From assembly GCA_035771175.1 (NCBI GenBank), contig CM069597.1, positions 12,745,001 through 12,809,000 of the forward strand: 64,000 nucleotides of DNA, in the 5' to 3' direction. The stretch's first letter is position 1. The number at the start of each line of letters is the position of its first letter. This stretch comes from Paratinospora sagittata (Eukaryota > Streptophyta > Magnoliopsida > Ranunculales > Menispermaceae). Both the position numbers and the translations under genes were made by a program. A model generated the notes under the pieces. It was not told where the DNA came from, made no database searches, and was given only the letters and a program-made list of their open reading frames with translations. This document shows, piece by piece, positions 21,900 through 32,162 of this stretch.

Positions 21900-22782
21900 T
21901 AGTCATCATCTAAGTCAACTACTTTATCACCCGCATTGCTTGTCACTCTGCTACCATTAACATTGAAAACAAAATAAGGGATTTCCCATCTATGTGCCTA
22001 TTGTAGTCGGAATCTATGCCAATCTACCAATATGGGAAGTATTGGTGATGCAGGGACAAACGTAACTAATGTCAATCACTCGCCTCAATGGAATTGGTAG
22101 AGGTTCGATTCTGAGGGGCAAAAATGTAAGGCATTGCTGCATAGATAAAAGCACCAACATGACATTGTATGTTGATGCTATGAACAACCCCCATATCTCG
22201 AAAAGTCATCCACTTCTCTAAGGGTGCCACAAGGTCACTAGATTGTAGAGAACTCATAATCTCCTAAACCTTCTCAACACTACCGAAAAACATTGTGTAG
22301 TGTGCCTCAAACCTTTGTACCTCTCTCTGTAAGTCACCACTGACTTCACTCAAACCGTTTGTTCCCATACCCATGGACTCAGCGATGACTCGGTACCCAC
22401 AATGTCTATCGACCATAACAATTTTGACATGGTCTATGTACTGATGCCAGCCAGGAGGGAGTTGATCTAGATATCCATGAAATCCATGAGACATTTGCAA
22501 TTTGTTCGGTGGACCTTCCTTGGTTCATCATTCTTCGGTTTGGTCTTTTGCAATGATGAGATTGATGAACGAGTGGAATACGCAGACAAAACATGCTCAA
22601 ACAACGAGAGATCTCGTTTTGTAGACCAATCACTCTTTCTAGTCTCCCGCACTTTTGTTTTCTTCTTCTCTATGGGCACAGTGAGAGAAGAAGCCGATGA
22701 AGCAACTATCTCTTTGATTTTTTGTACAATTCTAGCTCTTCCAGAGGCATCAGAACTATTAAATTTATCTTCAAGTAGACCA
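21900..22782 (-). pseudogene. OTU-protease/FAR1-like MULE protein C-terminus, pseudogenised
   Basis: Read on the minus strand from 22782: a Ser/Thr/Lys-rich linker (KKKTKVRETRKSDWSTKRDL, FEHVLSAYSTRSS), then the OTU domain VDRHCGYRVIAESMGMG, where the D-x-x-C-G-[FY]-R block keeps the catalytic Cys, followed by VSGDLQREVQRFEAHYTMFF. Next is APLEKWMTFRDMG and, in another frame, YNVMLVLLSMQQCLTFLPLR, the usual end of this family, then an acidic tail. This is the order found in plant FAR1-related/MULE proteins with an OTU-like deubiquitinase end. Frameshifts and stops break it. The upstream transposase part is absent, because copia LTR A2 begins at 22783 and nothing comparable follows A2. Confidence 0.75.
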
Positions 22783-22943
22783 TGTTGATCTAAGTGGTTT
22801 TCCACTTAGTACTCTTCTAAGTGTTTTGATGCTTACAAACAATATAATCACAGTACTAATATCTTTGACGTAGTTGTTTCTGTGCTAACTAGATATATCA
22901 AATGGATTCAACTGCATTGTAAAATTATGTGAAACGAACAACT

Positions 22944-25766
22944 GTAACACCCCGAAGATTTAATTAAATACATACGTTGACTTACGCGTATATTGAGATG
23001 TATAATATGGGTATTTTATATGTAGAAGCCAAATATACGCGTATATGAAAATACATGCTATATCTAAGGAGTATGAGCAAATAAATTAAATTTTTAAATG
23101 AATAATATAAGTTTAATTAGTTGAATGAGTTTGGTTAATTAAATATGTGAAATGATATGATGATTATATGATTTAATGAATTAACTAGTAAGATGAGTGG
23201 AGTAATGAAATGGAGTTGAATTAAATTGATTAAATTATGGGAGGAGTTGGTTAATATGTAGCATGAGGACCATGGAATCATTAAAAATCAAATGAGCTTA
23301 TCTTTAAGCTTTTTGTTCCATTTTCTAACGTAATAAAAAATAAAAAAAGGAAAAGTTAGAAGAAGAGAAGACGTGCAGGAAGATAAAGAAAAGGGGCGAC
23401 GAGGAAAAATGACGTTTCGTGGCCAAATCTGACGTGCAGGTAAGATATCTTCGCTATTTTTCATCATGAAATTAATCTTTAACTAGTGTATGACGATTCT
23501 AGCGGAGTAATTTTGTTATGGGAGCCATTTTACGGTGTTTTCAAAATTGGTGTTTTGACCCGACTTGAATGAAAATTTGTTCGAAAGGTTGAAAAACACT
23601 TCTAGACTGTAGAAGCCCCGAATATGTGGTTGGAATTCATTTATTTATTCATTTGGAATTTTTATGACTGTTGGAAGTTAGAGTTGATATTGGAGGCCTT
23701 TTGAATCATATTAAAACCCGATGGAACTCAAATTTAAGGCTATAGAATGGTCGAATGGACTGTTGTGAGTCCATCGATGCTAATTTCATGATTTTTGGAG
23801 ACCATTTGACAATTTTAGTACAATTATACATGTCTCTAATGAACAGTACTGTGAAAAGTACTGTGATTATTTTCAGTGAATAAAATGGAATTGGAATCCA
23901 GTGAAACTCAGGTTGAGATCATAGAATCATAGAAAACTGAATTTCGGACGTTTCGATACCAAGATTGTGATTTTTGCATATGATTTGATATTTTTAGTAA
24001 CTAAATATATGGTTTTGGTGAGTAAAATTTACTTTCGTGACCTCTGCAAACGTGTAAAACCTTAGTAAAATGTCTGTTGAAGGTGGTAGAATGATAGTAT
24101 GACTGATTTTATAGGTGTCGATGTGGACAGAATAATTTTAGGAGTGTCCTATATTTTTAATAAAATTGATATATGTTTCCAGTAGAAAAATGAAATTGAA
24201 AATTAGTGTACAGATGGCTAGAAAGCCTATTTCTACTATTCTTTCACCTTAAAAATATTATATGAGGTGGTAGAAAACATTTGAGACATCTCATAAACTT
24301 TTAGACCGAAATGGAATTTTGGAAGTTAATTATGAGCATTAGAAGTTAAAATTAAGTGAAATAATTATTTTCACTGTTCTTTGTCATGGAAATATTTAGA
24401 TTAATTGTAGAAACAGTATTGGAGAGTTCTCGCGTATGTATGAGACTCAAATTGGTTTGAAATATCATATATGTGAATTGAAAAGTTAATATTGATTTGT
24501 GAATGTAGACAACACACAATTGAGGTGTTGTGTTGTAACTATGGCTTAAAGTGTGGTAATAATAGAAATTATTTGTTTATGTGTACTTTGCTAGAATTGT
24601 GATTGAATTATGTTCAATTGTCTTGTGTACAGAAATTGGGTTGAAATTTGTGGCTGGATCAGTGAATGATTGGTGTTGGATTGGTAATTTGGGAGTGATC
24701 GAATGGATAGCTTGTACTGGAATATGTAGAGAATATTGGGTTAGAAAATGTTTGGCAAATCATAGTGAGTATATTTCTTGATTATGGTTCTTCTATGACA
24801 TTCTATATATATGTGAAATGTTTTAATTTAAGCATGTTATGTATGTACTATTGCCTTGTGTTTTGACTTGCATTTATAAATGATTTTAGCATTTGGAGCA
24901 TGAAATATTTTGTCATTCGTTAGGAATTAGCCCCGAATGAGGTTTTGCGCAACCTCATTAACTGTAGGACTGTCTGAGTAATGTGGGTCCGAGCATAGGC
25001 TCCTTATCGGTGTATAATAAGGAGTTCGTACCCTCTCCATTACGAGAAGGAGGGAGATTGTGGTTTTAGTTATAAATGATGCATTGTTTTGTTGCACAAG
25101 CATGAAATTTATATTGCTGATATGTATGTTATCTTTGTTGAATAATGCATGTGTGTTTCATATATGTTTTGAATGATTTTAAATGTCATGCTTCCCTAAA
25201 TGCATATAATTGTCATATCAAGAGATGTATTCATTGAGCTTGTTGTTTGCTCACTCCATTTCATTCAATATTTCAGGTACAGAATTAAAGGGGAAAGGAA
25301 AAGTACGAGAGTAGATACGTGATTTAGATGGGTTGATGTACGTATATGCGAAGGAAATATATTATATTTTCTTTATTTTCATATATATATCACATCCTAC
25401 ATATATATATATATATATATATATTATCACATAGATGGGTTGTATGGGAACATGAACCTTGGTTTGATAATTTGGGTTATGAAATGCCTGTGATATTGTG
25501 AGGATTATTTATTGTGGAATGAATGACATGAATGGACATTGTGGATGAGTATATACATATATATATGATTTGATTTGTGGTATCTCGGGGAAAAGTGTGA
25601 AATGTCCATTTTATGGGGAGATACTGTCAAAATTTCTAAAAATTTTGAGAATTATTGTGAATGTTCGTTGAGGCTGACAGCGTATTGTGTACTGTATATG
25701 GGTATGTACAGTGTATAGTACATTGTGCCGGTCATGACGTCAGCCTATGTCAGGGGCGTCGTGACA
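22944..25766 (+). mobile_element. Solo LTR, family D (copy D2), perfect TSD
   Basis: 2,823 bp, TGTAACACCCCGAAG...GTCGTGACA, flanked by the perfect 5-bp duplication ACAAC (22939-22943 and 25767-25771). Removing the LTR and one TSD restores collinearity with copia LTR A1 (GGACCAACACCTTAC at 1516), which proves the insertion. It is the opposite-orientation sibling of 15659-18373. GCTCACTCCATTTC and TTTCAGGT near 25250-25275 resemble gypsy LTR ends. Confidence 0.92.
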
Positions 25767-26227
25767 ACAACACCTTATGAAGATTCAAGAGCTTCATGGT
25801 TGTATTTCATTATTAGAATTTTAGTGTTGTAGAGTAACATTTACCTGTTCCAACGACACATGATTTGCATCTTTTCAAAAATCGTACATATAGTTTATCA
25901 TTCTCATGCATATGCATTATTGTATGGCTAATCATGCATGCACACATACTAGTTTGATAATTATGCTATCACTTAGTTATAATTGTTTATCATGCACATA
26001 TTGATCAGTGATTTTCATGCATTCATTTTATCAACTTTGCATGGTTTTATAGTTTCAAGTGTATTGTTTTTATTGCTTTGATCATTGGTTTAATCGATTG
26101 AATTACACGTATTTAACTTTGTTAATTGTACCTCAATCTTGTCAAAAATTATTTTTAAATGTTAATCTATATTTTTGACAATGTCCTAAACACATTATGA
26201 TAAAAAATATAGTTTATTTCACTTCTT

Positions 26228-26610
26228 AGCAAAGGAACGCGCTCTTTTAGTAAGGAACGCGCTTCTGAGTATTTATCCGATACTCTATATTTTTTTATCA
26301 GGCCTATGGCTTTTTTCGAGAGTCTGAAATTTCTGATCAAGGAAAATGAACGCGCTCCTGTAGCTTTTCCCGAGAGTCAGAAATTTCTGATCAGGGAAAA
26401 TGAACGCGCTCCTATTGGCAAGGGAAAAATGGAAACAACTTTAAGAGTCAGTGGTTCTTGTTGAAGGAATCCGTTCCTATGCCCAACAAACATATTGAAG
26501 AACCCGCTCCTTAAGAAAGGAACTCGCTCCTTGATTGGAGGGAAACCTAAGAATTTTCAAATTTCAAACCAGAAACGCGCTCCTATCTTAAGGAACACGT
26601 TCATGTGCCT
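26228..26610 (+). repeat. Cluster of about 8 AGGAACGCGCTCCT-type motifs in LTR A2
   Basis: Variants AAGGAACGCGCTCT, AAGGAACGCGCTTCT, ATGAACGCGCTCCT (twice), GAACCCGCTCCT, AGGAACTCGCTCCT, GAAACGCGCTCCT and AGGAACACGTTCAT occur between the LTR start and the TATA-like box, as in A1. Confidence 0.7.
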
Positions 26611-27885
26611 CGATGTGATGTTTATCTATAAATTCCACACTTGCTCTTTTGAAGAACAACTTTTGCAAAACTTAGAGAACTTGTGTATTTTTCTTATTAA
26701 TCTTTATACAAGCCAACAACAAGTTCTGGAGTGATTTAAACCTTCTTTGGAAGCAAAAGTTCAACAACATTTGATCTATTGATCTAATCTTCTGAAAATT
26801 TCTCTACATCTTTCAAAACCTTGAGAAACTTGGGAGTTTCTCTTGTACAAGTGTTCATGATGATTTGAGTGCTATATATTTCTTCTATTGAGTCTTGATC
26901 GTGACTTCTCTCATCCAACTTCACACAGGAAGAATCTTGGAGCTTTAACCATACCTAGTGGGGTATACATTTCTATATTTAGATTCTTGTGATATTGGTT
27001 TATGCAAATCAGTTTTTTGCTTATATTATCATCTTTAAAACTGATTTTGTGTTGATTGCGTTTCTAAAACACTATCTTGATCTTCATAACAAAATACCTT
27101 ATTTAGTGGTTTCATAAATAATTTGAGATATCGATTCATGTGTTAACATCATATTATATTGCATCTAAGTTTTTGATCATACTTGATTTGTTTGATTCTT
27201 GATCTTAATCACACATTCATTTAGAATCATCAAGTTTTGATTGTCATGGTATATTAATTCTTGAGCTTTAAACTTATCGTTGTTTAGAATCAATATCTTG
27301 ATTGTTGTGCATATTCGATTCACTGTTTTACATCACATATATTTGAATCGATTACTTTAGAGAAAAACCTATTTCAACACTTTGCATCTTTTAAAATCAT
27401 AGTGGTTAGAATAGTATTGTTGACTCATTCAAGATTGTAAGCTTATATTGGTGAGAGTGTTATTGTACACTTCTTTATATCTTTTGTAATCTTGATGTAT
27501 TGTTGACTTGATTAAGTCAACCGGGAAATTACCATATTTTGTATGGCATGTAACCACGCTCGTAACTGGGTTACAAGTTGTGGCTTTCTAGCCAAGCCCA
27601 AGTGTAGGCTAGTTTGTGGCTTTCTAACCAAGCCTTGGTGTAGGTTAGTGGTTGTGGCTTTTCTAACCAAGCCCTTGTGTCGGTTAGAGTGTAAACAGCT
27701 TCTAATCACACCCGTAAGTGATTAGCCAATAGTGTATTGGGAAATCCTGATTATGGTGATTGGGTAGTGGACGTAGGTTCAAGGGGAACCGAACCACTCT
27801 AAATTCTTTGTGTTCATTTATCTTTCCTGCATTTGTTATTTGGATTGTTACCTACTCTGCGCATTACTTGTTACCTATTGTGCAC

Positions 27886-28240
27886 TGTAAAACAACAATT
27901 CCTTGAGCTTTCCTCGAAAATATTGAAAATCTTAAAAGAGTTTTGAAAAATTTGAATGAGATTTGAAAGTGACCCCCCTATTTATAGGATGAAATTTTTG
28001 TCACTTTTTCAAAATGCCCTTGGACTTTTTATTTATTTATCATCTCGTCTTTTGCTTGGGTACGTTCTCGAGATGATTCTTTTAAAGTAATTCTCGTTAT
28101 ATCCATTTTTGTATCTCGAGAAACTTCTTTTAGATTAATACCAGTTATGTCCTTTTCCCAATTTTTATCCTTCAACTTTTCCATAATACCAATCTTGTCC
28201 TTTTGTCATTTTCTTGCTTTTTGGCTGAAAATGTTACAGG
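27886..28240. other. Unassigned AT-rich block
   Basis: No gene or element end is recognised. A short inverted phrase CCTATTTATAGG lies near 27977, and related TCTCGAGA/GTCCTTTT phrases near 28065-28205 repeat loosely. Confidence 0.3.
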
Positions 28241-29116
28241 TGTTATCGAAAACACTCTGATGCTTAAGTCAATCTCTGTAGAAGAAATCAAAAGTGCAGA
28301 AAGTCAAAATTCGGAACTTATTTTACTCTTGTGAAATGGTAGTCTTTTTATAGTGGCGGGTTGATCGTTTACATTTATTACAACCATTAATTATGACATG
28401 ACATTTAAGTTATTTCCTTATCAGGGGTGTGTGAATAATCTATTACATCGAGATGCGTGTCATCGTGATTGGACTCGCCTTAGGTTGTTGTGCGTCGTGC
28501 GCAAGTAATCTCAGTTGTGACCAAGATAAATCGGTTGAGGGGATGCCTTGATGGTACCTGTGGGAGTACCTCAGCTGTGATCGAGGCGAGGAGCCTCTAT
28601 TGTGGTTGAGGAGGTCTTACCTCACAGAAGTAGATGGCGAATTCGGTTGACAACGAACAAACGAATATTCTTTACATAAGTCTTCCTCGCCTTTATTTGA
28701 ACGCCTTGAGTTTAACATGAAAAAGGGTGGTGGCACCAGGGGTTGTCATTGAAAATACTCTTGTGCTTAAGTTAGTCTTTCTAGGAAAAAAATAAAATGC
28801 AGAATGTCAAAATTTCGAACCTACCTTTCTCTTGTGAAATGGTGGTCTTTATATTATGGTGGGTGGATCCTTAGCATTTACTAACCCCATTAATTATGAG
28901 ATGAAATTTAAGTTATTTCCTTATTAGGAGAGTGTAAATAATCTTGTGCATTGAGATGTGTGTCATCATGATTGGACTTGCCTTAGATTGTTGTGTGTCA
29001 TGCACGAGTGATCTTAGTTGTCATCGAGAGCAATCGGTCGAGGGGATGCCTTGACTGTAGCTGTGGGATTACTCAGCTTTGGCCAAGGCAATGCCTTCGA
29101 CCATTGTCGAGGGTGT
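28241..29116 (+). repeat. Direct duplication, two copies about 503 bp apart
   Basis: Copy 1 (28241-28743) begins TGTTATCGAAAACACTCTGA and copy 2 (28744-29116) begins TGTCATTGAAAATACTCTTG. They align through GCTTAAGT, CTCTTGTGAAATGGT, TGTGTGTCAT-type and GGTCGAGGGGATGCCTTGA phrases, about 80% by eye. TG starts and direct orientation would fit two LTRs head to tail, but no primer site or internal region separates them. Copy 1 has an extra 3' segment of about 130 bp. Confidence 0.6.
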
Positions 29117-29399
29117 TTCTTTAGGTCTTTCTTCTCTTTGTTGTGTTTCAATTGATCTTTGTTTTCTTTAGGATGTCTCCTTTTTTGGTATAACATACAT
29201 GAGAAAATATTTTTGAATGCTCATTGAGGTAAAAGGAAAGAAAAAAGTTCGATTGAAGATATGTAGGAAAACATTTTCTTTCCCATTTTATTGAGTCAAT
29301 GACAAATTTTCTTGAGAAAATAGTATACTTTTTCATAAACCAAACAAAACTTAAGTACAAAATTTCTTTTGTTTTGTTTTTGATTTATAAGCCTAATCA
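29117..29399. other. Spacer, no gene recognised
   Basis: AT-rich sequence between the direct duplication and the copia protease end. A loose inverted pair (GAAAATATTTTTGAATGCTC and GAAAACATTTTCTTTCCCAT) is visible but weak. Confidence 0.3.
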
Positions 29400-30354
29400 G
29401 AGTATGTTTTTGATAACCGCAAAAACAATTTTGGGATAAAATTTTGACTTGTCTCCAGTCATGTGACATGAGCATCCATTATCAAGATACCAAGTATCCC
29501 CAATTGTGTCAACCTACACAACATAGAATACTTTTGATTTTGGTACCCAAGTGGCTTTGGGTCCTTTGAAGTTAGCATCATTCAAAACACTTTTCTCAAC
29601 CCTTGCTAGTTTACCCTTACTAATAGTTTTCAATTTACACCTAAGGGTATGTCCTTGCCCATTGCAATAATGGAAAGTGGGTCTCTTGGTCAAGAGATTA
29701 TTGTAATCTTTTTTTCTTTGACCCCTGAGTAAAACCTATACCGGCTTTGCTAAAAGCACATATTTGGGCTTCTAACATCATATCAAACATTTTTTCCCAT
29801 TCGTAAATTTTAGAACTACCTTGGTCAAGTCTTCAACCCTCTTCTTAAGCGTTTCATTTTCACTCCTTAACCTTTCACTCTCCTTAGTTGTTCATCGTCT
29901 AAGGAAAGGTCATCTAAGTTCGCTTGTTGAGATTCAATCTCTTCAAGAGCCTCCAACAAGCTATTTTTGAGCTTGGCACTCTTTTTGGTTTCTCTATCCA
30001 AGTTAGTCTTCAAAACATTATAATCAAGATAATCAAATAAATCATCATAATCACTACATGGTTTGGATTTTACCTTAGCATCTGCCATGAGAAAAATGAT
30101 TACTTTGTTGTCGTCAGAATCTGAATCAGTTTCACTTGAACTAGTGTTATCCCAAGTAGTTTTGATTACCTTCTTGTCCTTCTTCCTTGAATTGTAATTT
30201 TTCTTGAATTTGCTAGGACAATCACTCTTAACATGTTCAGGTTTATTACACCCAAAACATATTAGCTAACTTGGTTTGGCTCCAAATTTCTTTCTTCTAT
30301 GAAATTTTGAACTTGACCTAGGTTTTCCTTTCTTCTTAATTAGGTGACTACTTA

Positions 30355-30507
30355 AATTATAAATCTCTCCTATAGAGATTTATAATTAATTTTTATAAAT
30401 GTTTTGCCTTTAATGTAGCCCAATAACTTTTTGTAAAGATTAATGCACAAAAAAAGCCCTGATTATAACCAAAATCTTACAAAGATTAATGCACAAAAAA
30501 GCCCTGA
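30355..30507. repeat. Hairpin and 27-bp direct repeat at the gag/hAT junction
   Basis: AATTATAAATCTCT (30355-30368) and AGAGATTTATAATT (30376-30389) form a perfect 14-bp stem with a short loop. Just beyond, AAAGATTAATGCACAAAAAA-GCCCTGA occurs twice (30437 and 30481). Confidence 0.75.
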
Positions 30508-31309
30508 AAATCCATTATAAACAAATAAAAACCAGAAACCAATATAATCAACTTCAAAGAAGAAATAAACATAAGGGGTGGGGGTTTTGCGAAAAAGAAA
30601 ATGCAAGGGTTCAAATCGTAGGGGGCTATAAATGGCAGGGTGTTTTTGCCAAAGAGAATTGCAGGAACTTGGGGGTTTTGACTAGGAGTAGGGGTGTGCC
30701 CAAAACAAATCGCAAGGGTGGTGGTTTTAAAATCGCAAGTGCTCGAGTTGGAAGGCTGAGGTTCTTCGCAAAAGAGAAATCGTTATTTCTTTTTCGCCAA
30801 AGAGTAATTGTCTTCCTTCTTCGCCAAAGAGAACGCAGTTCTTTGAAAGAGAATGAGGGGCTCACTGCTTTAGGGTTTGAGAGAGAGAGAAAAGAAAAGA
30901 AGGGAGAGAGGCTAGGAGAGTTGTAGAGAGAGAGAAAAATGAAAGGATGGACAAGAGAGAGAAGAAGAAAAGAAGAGAGAGAGAAGAAGGCATAGATAGT
31001 TTCAGAGTGAGAGAAAAGAAGATAAGAGAAGAAGAGAGAAAAGATAAGAAGATGAATAGAGAGAGAAAAGAGAAATGGGGGGACAGGGTGTTTAAGGTTT
31101 AACGTTTCCTTAATCTTTAATTAAGATGGGTAGGGTCGGGTTAAATGGGTCGACTTTTTCATTAACCGGACACCCGACCCTACTCTATCTGATTCTTAAA
31201 TTTATCACCCGATCAACTCGCTGCTCTTCATAAAACCCGACCCGACCCGGTGTTTTTGGTTTGGGTCAGTAGGGTCAGGTCTGGTTGGCGGGTGACCTGC
31301 TCATCCCTA
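30371..31309. mobile_element. hAT-like non-autonomous fragment inserted in copia gag
   Basis: Ends at 31309 with GACCTGCTCATCCCTA, whose reverse complement TAGGGATGAGC is an Ac-type hAT terminus. The subterminal zone (31125-31290) is rich in GGGTCGGG/CCCGACCC repeats, as in many plant hAT MITEs. A possible left terminus TAGGGGTGTGC is at 30689. It interrupts the gag frame, resuming at about 30370. No 8-bp TSD was found, so the exact left edge is uncertain. The middle (30560-31080) is purine-rich (GAGA/GAAGA) and gives spurious open frames. Confidence 0.5.
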
Positions 31310-31688
31310 CTTTCGGTTCCCAAGACTTGGGGTAAACCTCTAAGTAATTTCCTAAACATTTCATCGGGTTCATACAGTTTTCCTAAGGTCTTTAGCTCAT
31401 TGATAATTCTTGTGAATCTTCCTAGAGCTTCACCTAAAGGCTCACTATCATCCATCTTGAATGACTCATATTTTTTTTATAATGAGTTGGCGTTTTGCCT
31501 TTTCACTTGCAGCGTGCCTTCATGAGTTACTTCTAATTTTTGCCAAATTTCCTCGGCTGTGTCACAAGTACTAACTCTATTAAATTCTTCTCCGGATAAG
31601 CTGCAAAATAAGATATTTACAACTTCATTGTTTAGGAGATATCTCTTTTTCTTCAAAGAAATTGTTAGAGATCTTTGATGGTTAACCC

Positions 31689-31700
31689 GCTCTGATACCA
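31689..31700 (-). other. Primer-binding site of the copia element
   Basis: GCTCTGATACCA is the exact complement of TGGTATCAGAGC (initiator tRNA-Met site). It lies 2 nt inside the LTR edge at 31703. Confidence 0.9.
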
Positions 31701-31702
31701 CT

Positions 31703-32162
31703 TGTTGGCCCAATTTAGTGTCCAAGAGGGGGGTGAATTGGACAAGTTGCAAGTTATCCTTTCTCAAAAATAAATACCAGTAAATTTAATTGTAGCAGAA
31801 ATAAAAATAGAGTACGCAAAGATTTATAGTGTTTCGGCCTCGCCTACATCCACTACCTAATCTCCCCGATAAGGATTTTCAAACTCCACTAGTGAACCTT
31901 CTTCACGGGTGAGGATTGAACCGTTACACTCTCTCAACTTACGGGTATGAGAGAACTGTTACACTTCTCAACTTGCAGGTGTGAGAACAACCGTTAAACT
32001 TTGAATTTCAAAGTTCAACGGATAAAATCTTTCATGGAAATGGTAAGAACAAAACCGATGAAGATTTCTGGCAAAATATTTTCACCAAAGTAGAAAATGA
32101 ATCTGAACCGACGTCACACGCTTCAGAAGTCTAATTCTTCTAACACAGCAAGGTGAGCGTTT
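31703..32162 (-). repeat. 5' LTR (family C) of the copia element, truncated
   Basis: Begins at the primer side TGTTGGCCCAATTTAGTGTC, followed by AAGAGGGGGGTGAATTGGA. It matches the first third of the solo LTR at 44609-45860 (same GGGGGGTGAATT and CTACATCCACTACCTAA-type phrases). It stops near 32162, where LTR A4 starts; the remaining ~800 bp are missing. Repeated ACGGGTGTGAGA/ACGGGTATGAGA phrases occur at 31905-31990. Confidence 0.75.

Larger units (their letters stand above)
13256..22782. mobile_element. Probable Mutator-like element carrying PMD and OTU/FAR1-type pseudogenes
   Basis: A PMD pseudogene (13505-15400, +) and an OTU/FAR1-like pseudogene (21900-22782, -) flank an array of long palindromes (19958-21490). 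The palindromic phrase GGTCGGCCAT...GGCCGACC occurs both upstream of the PMD gene (13345-13440) and throughout the array, which is the main reason for treating them as one element. PMD genes and OTU-bearing MULE proteins are known companions of plant Mutator-like elements. The left limit is set by the break in the chromovirus LTR, the right by the copia LTR A2. No terminal inverted repeats or 9-bp TSD were found, so single-element status is an inference. Retrotransposon material at 15601-19957 is inserted in it. Confidence 0.5.
22783..27885 (+). mobile_element. Ty1/copia LTR copy A2, split by solo LTR D2
   Basis: Copia sequence occupies 22783-22943 and 25767-about 27885. It begins TGTTGATCTAAGTGG...TTTTGATGCTTACAAACAA and carries TATA-like TCTATAAATTCCAC (near 26625). 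Near the end, ACCGAACCACTCTAAATTCT and GTGTTCATTTATCTTTCCTG recall SIRE/Maximus LTRs. Three imperfect repeats of GTGGCTTTCTAACCAAGCC lie at 27575-27680. The left 5-mer is GACCA; no matching TSD was found on the right, so the 3' end is probably truncated. Confidence 0.7.
29400..31700 (-). pseudogene. gag-pol: Ty1/copia gag-protease region (SIRE-like), split by a hAT-like fragment
   Basis: On the minus strand after the primer site: gag core at 31690-31310 (LLNNEVVNILFCSLSGEEFN, VSTCDTAEEIWQKLEVTHEG, then LGRFTRIINELKTLGKLY and KLLRGLP), the UBN2/copia-gag domain. After the insertion it resumes at about 30370: a CCHC knuckle (CFGCNKPEHVKSDC, 30215-30265), an acidic Ser/Asp stretch, and a coiled-coil segment open at 30088-29867 (KKSAKLKNSLLEALEEIESQ). 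The protease/GAG-pre-integrase start follows near 29480 (WYLDNGCSCHMTGDKSKF; the usual D-S-G reads D-N-G). The element stops near 29400; integrase and RT are absent. Stops and frameshifts are present throughout. Confidence 0.88.

Noticed and set aside
30489..30926. 145-codon open frame (MHKKALKIHYKQ...) and the opposing 79-codon frame
   Set aside because: Lies in purine-rich low-complexity DNA of the hAT-like fragment; no domain and both strands open, as expected by composition.
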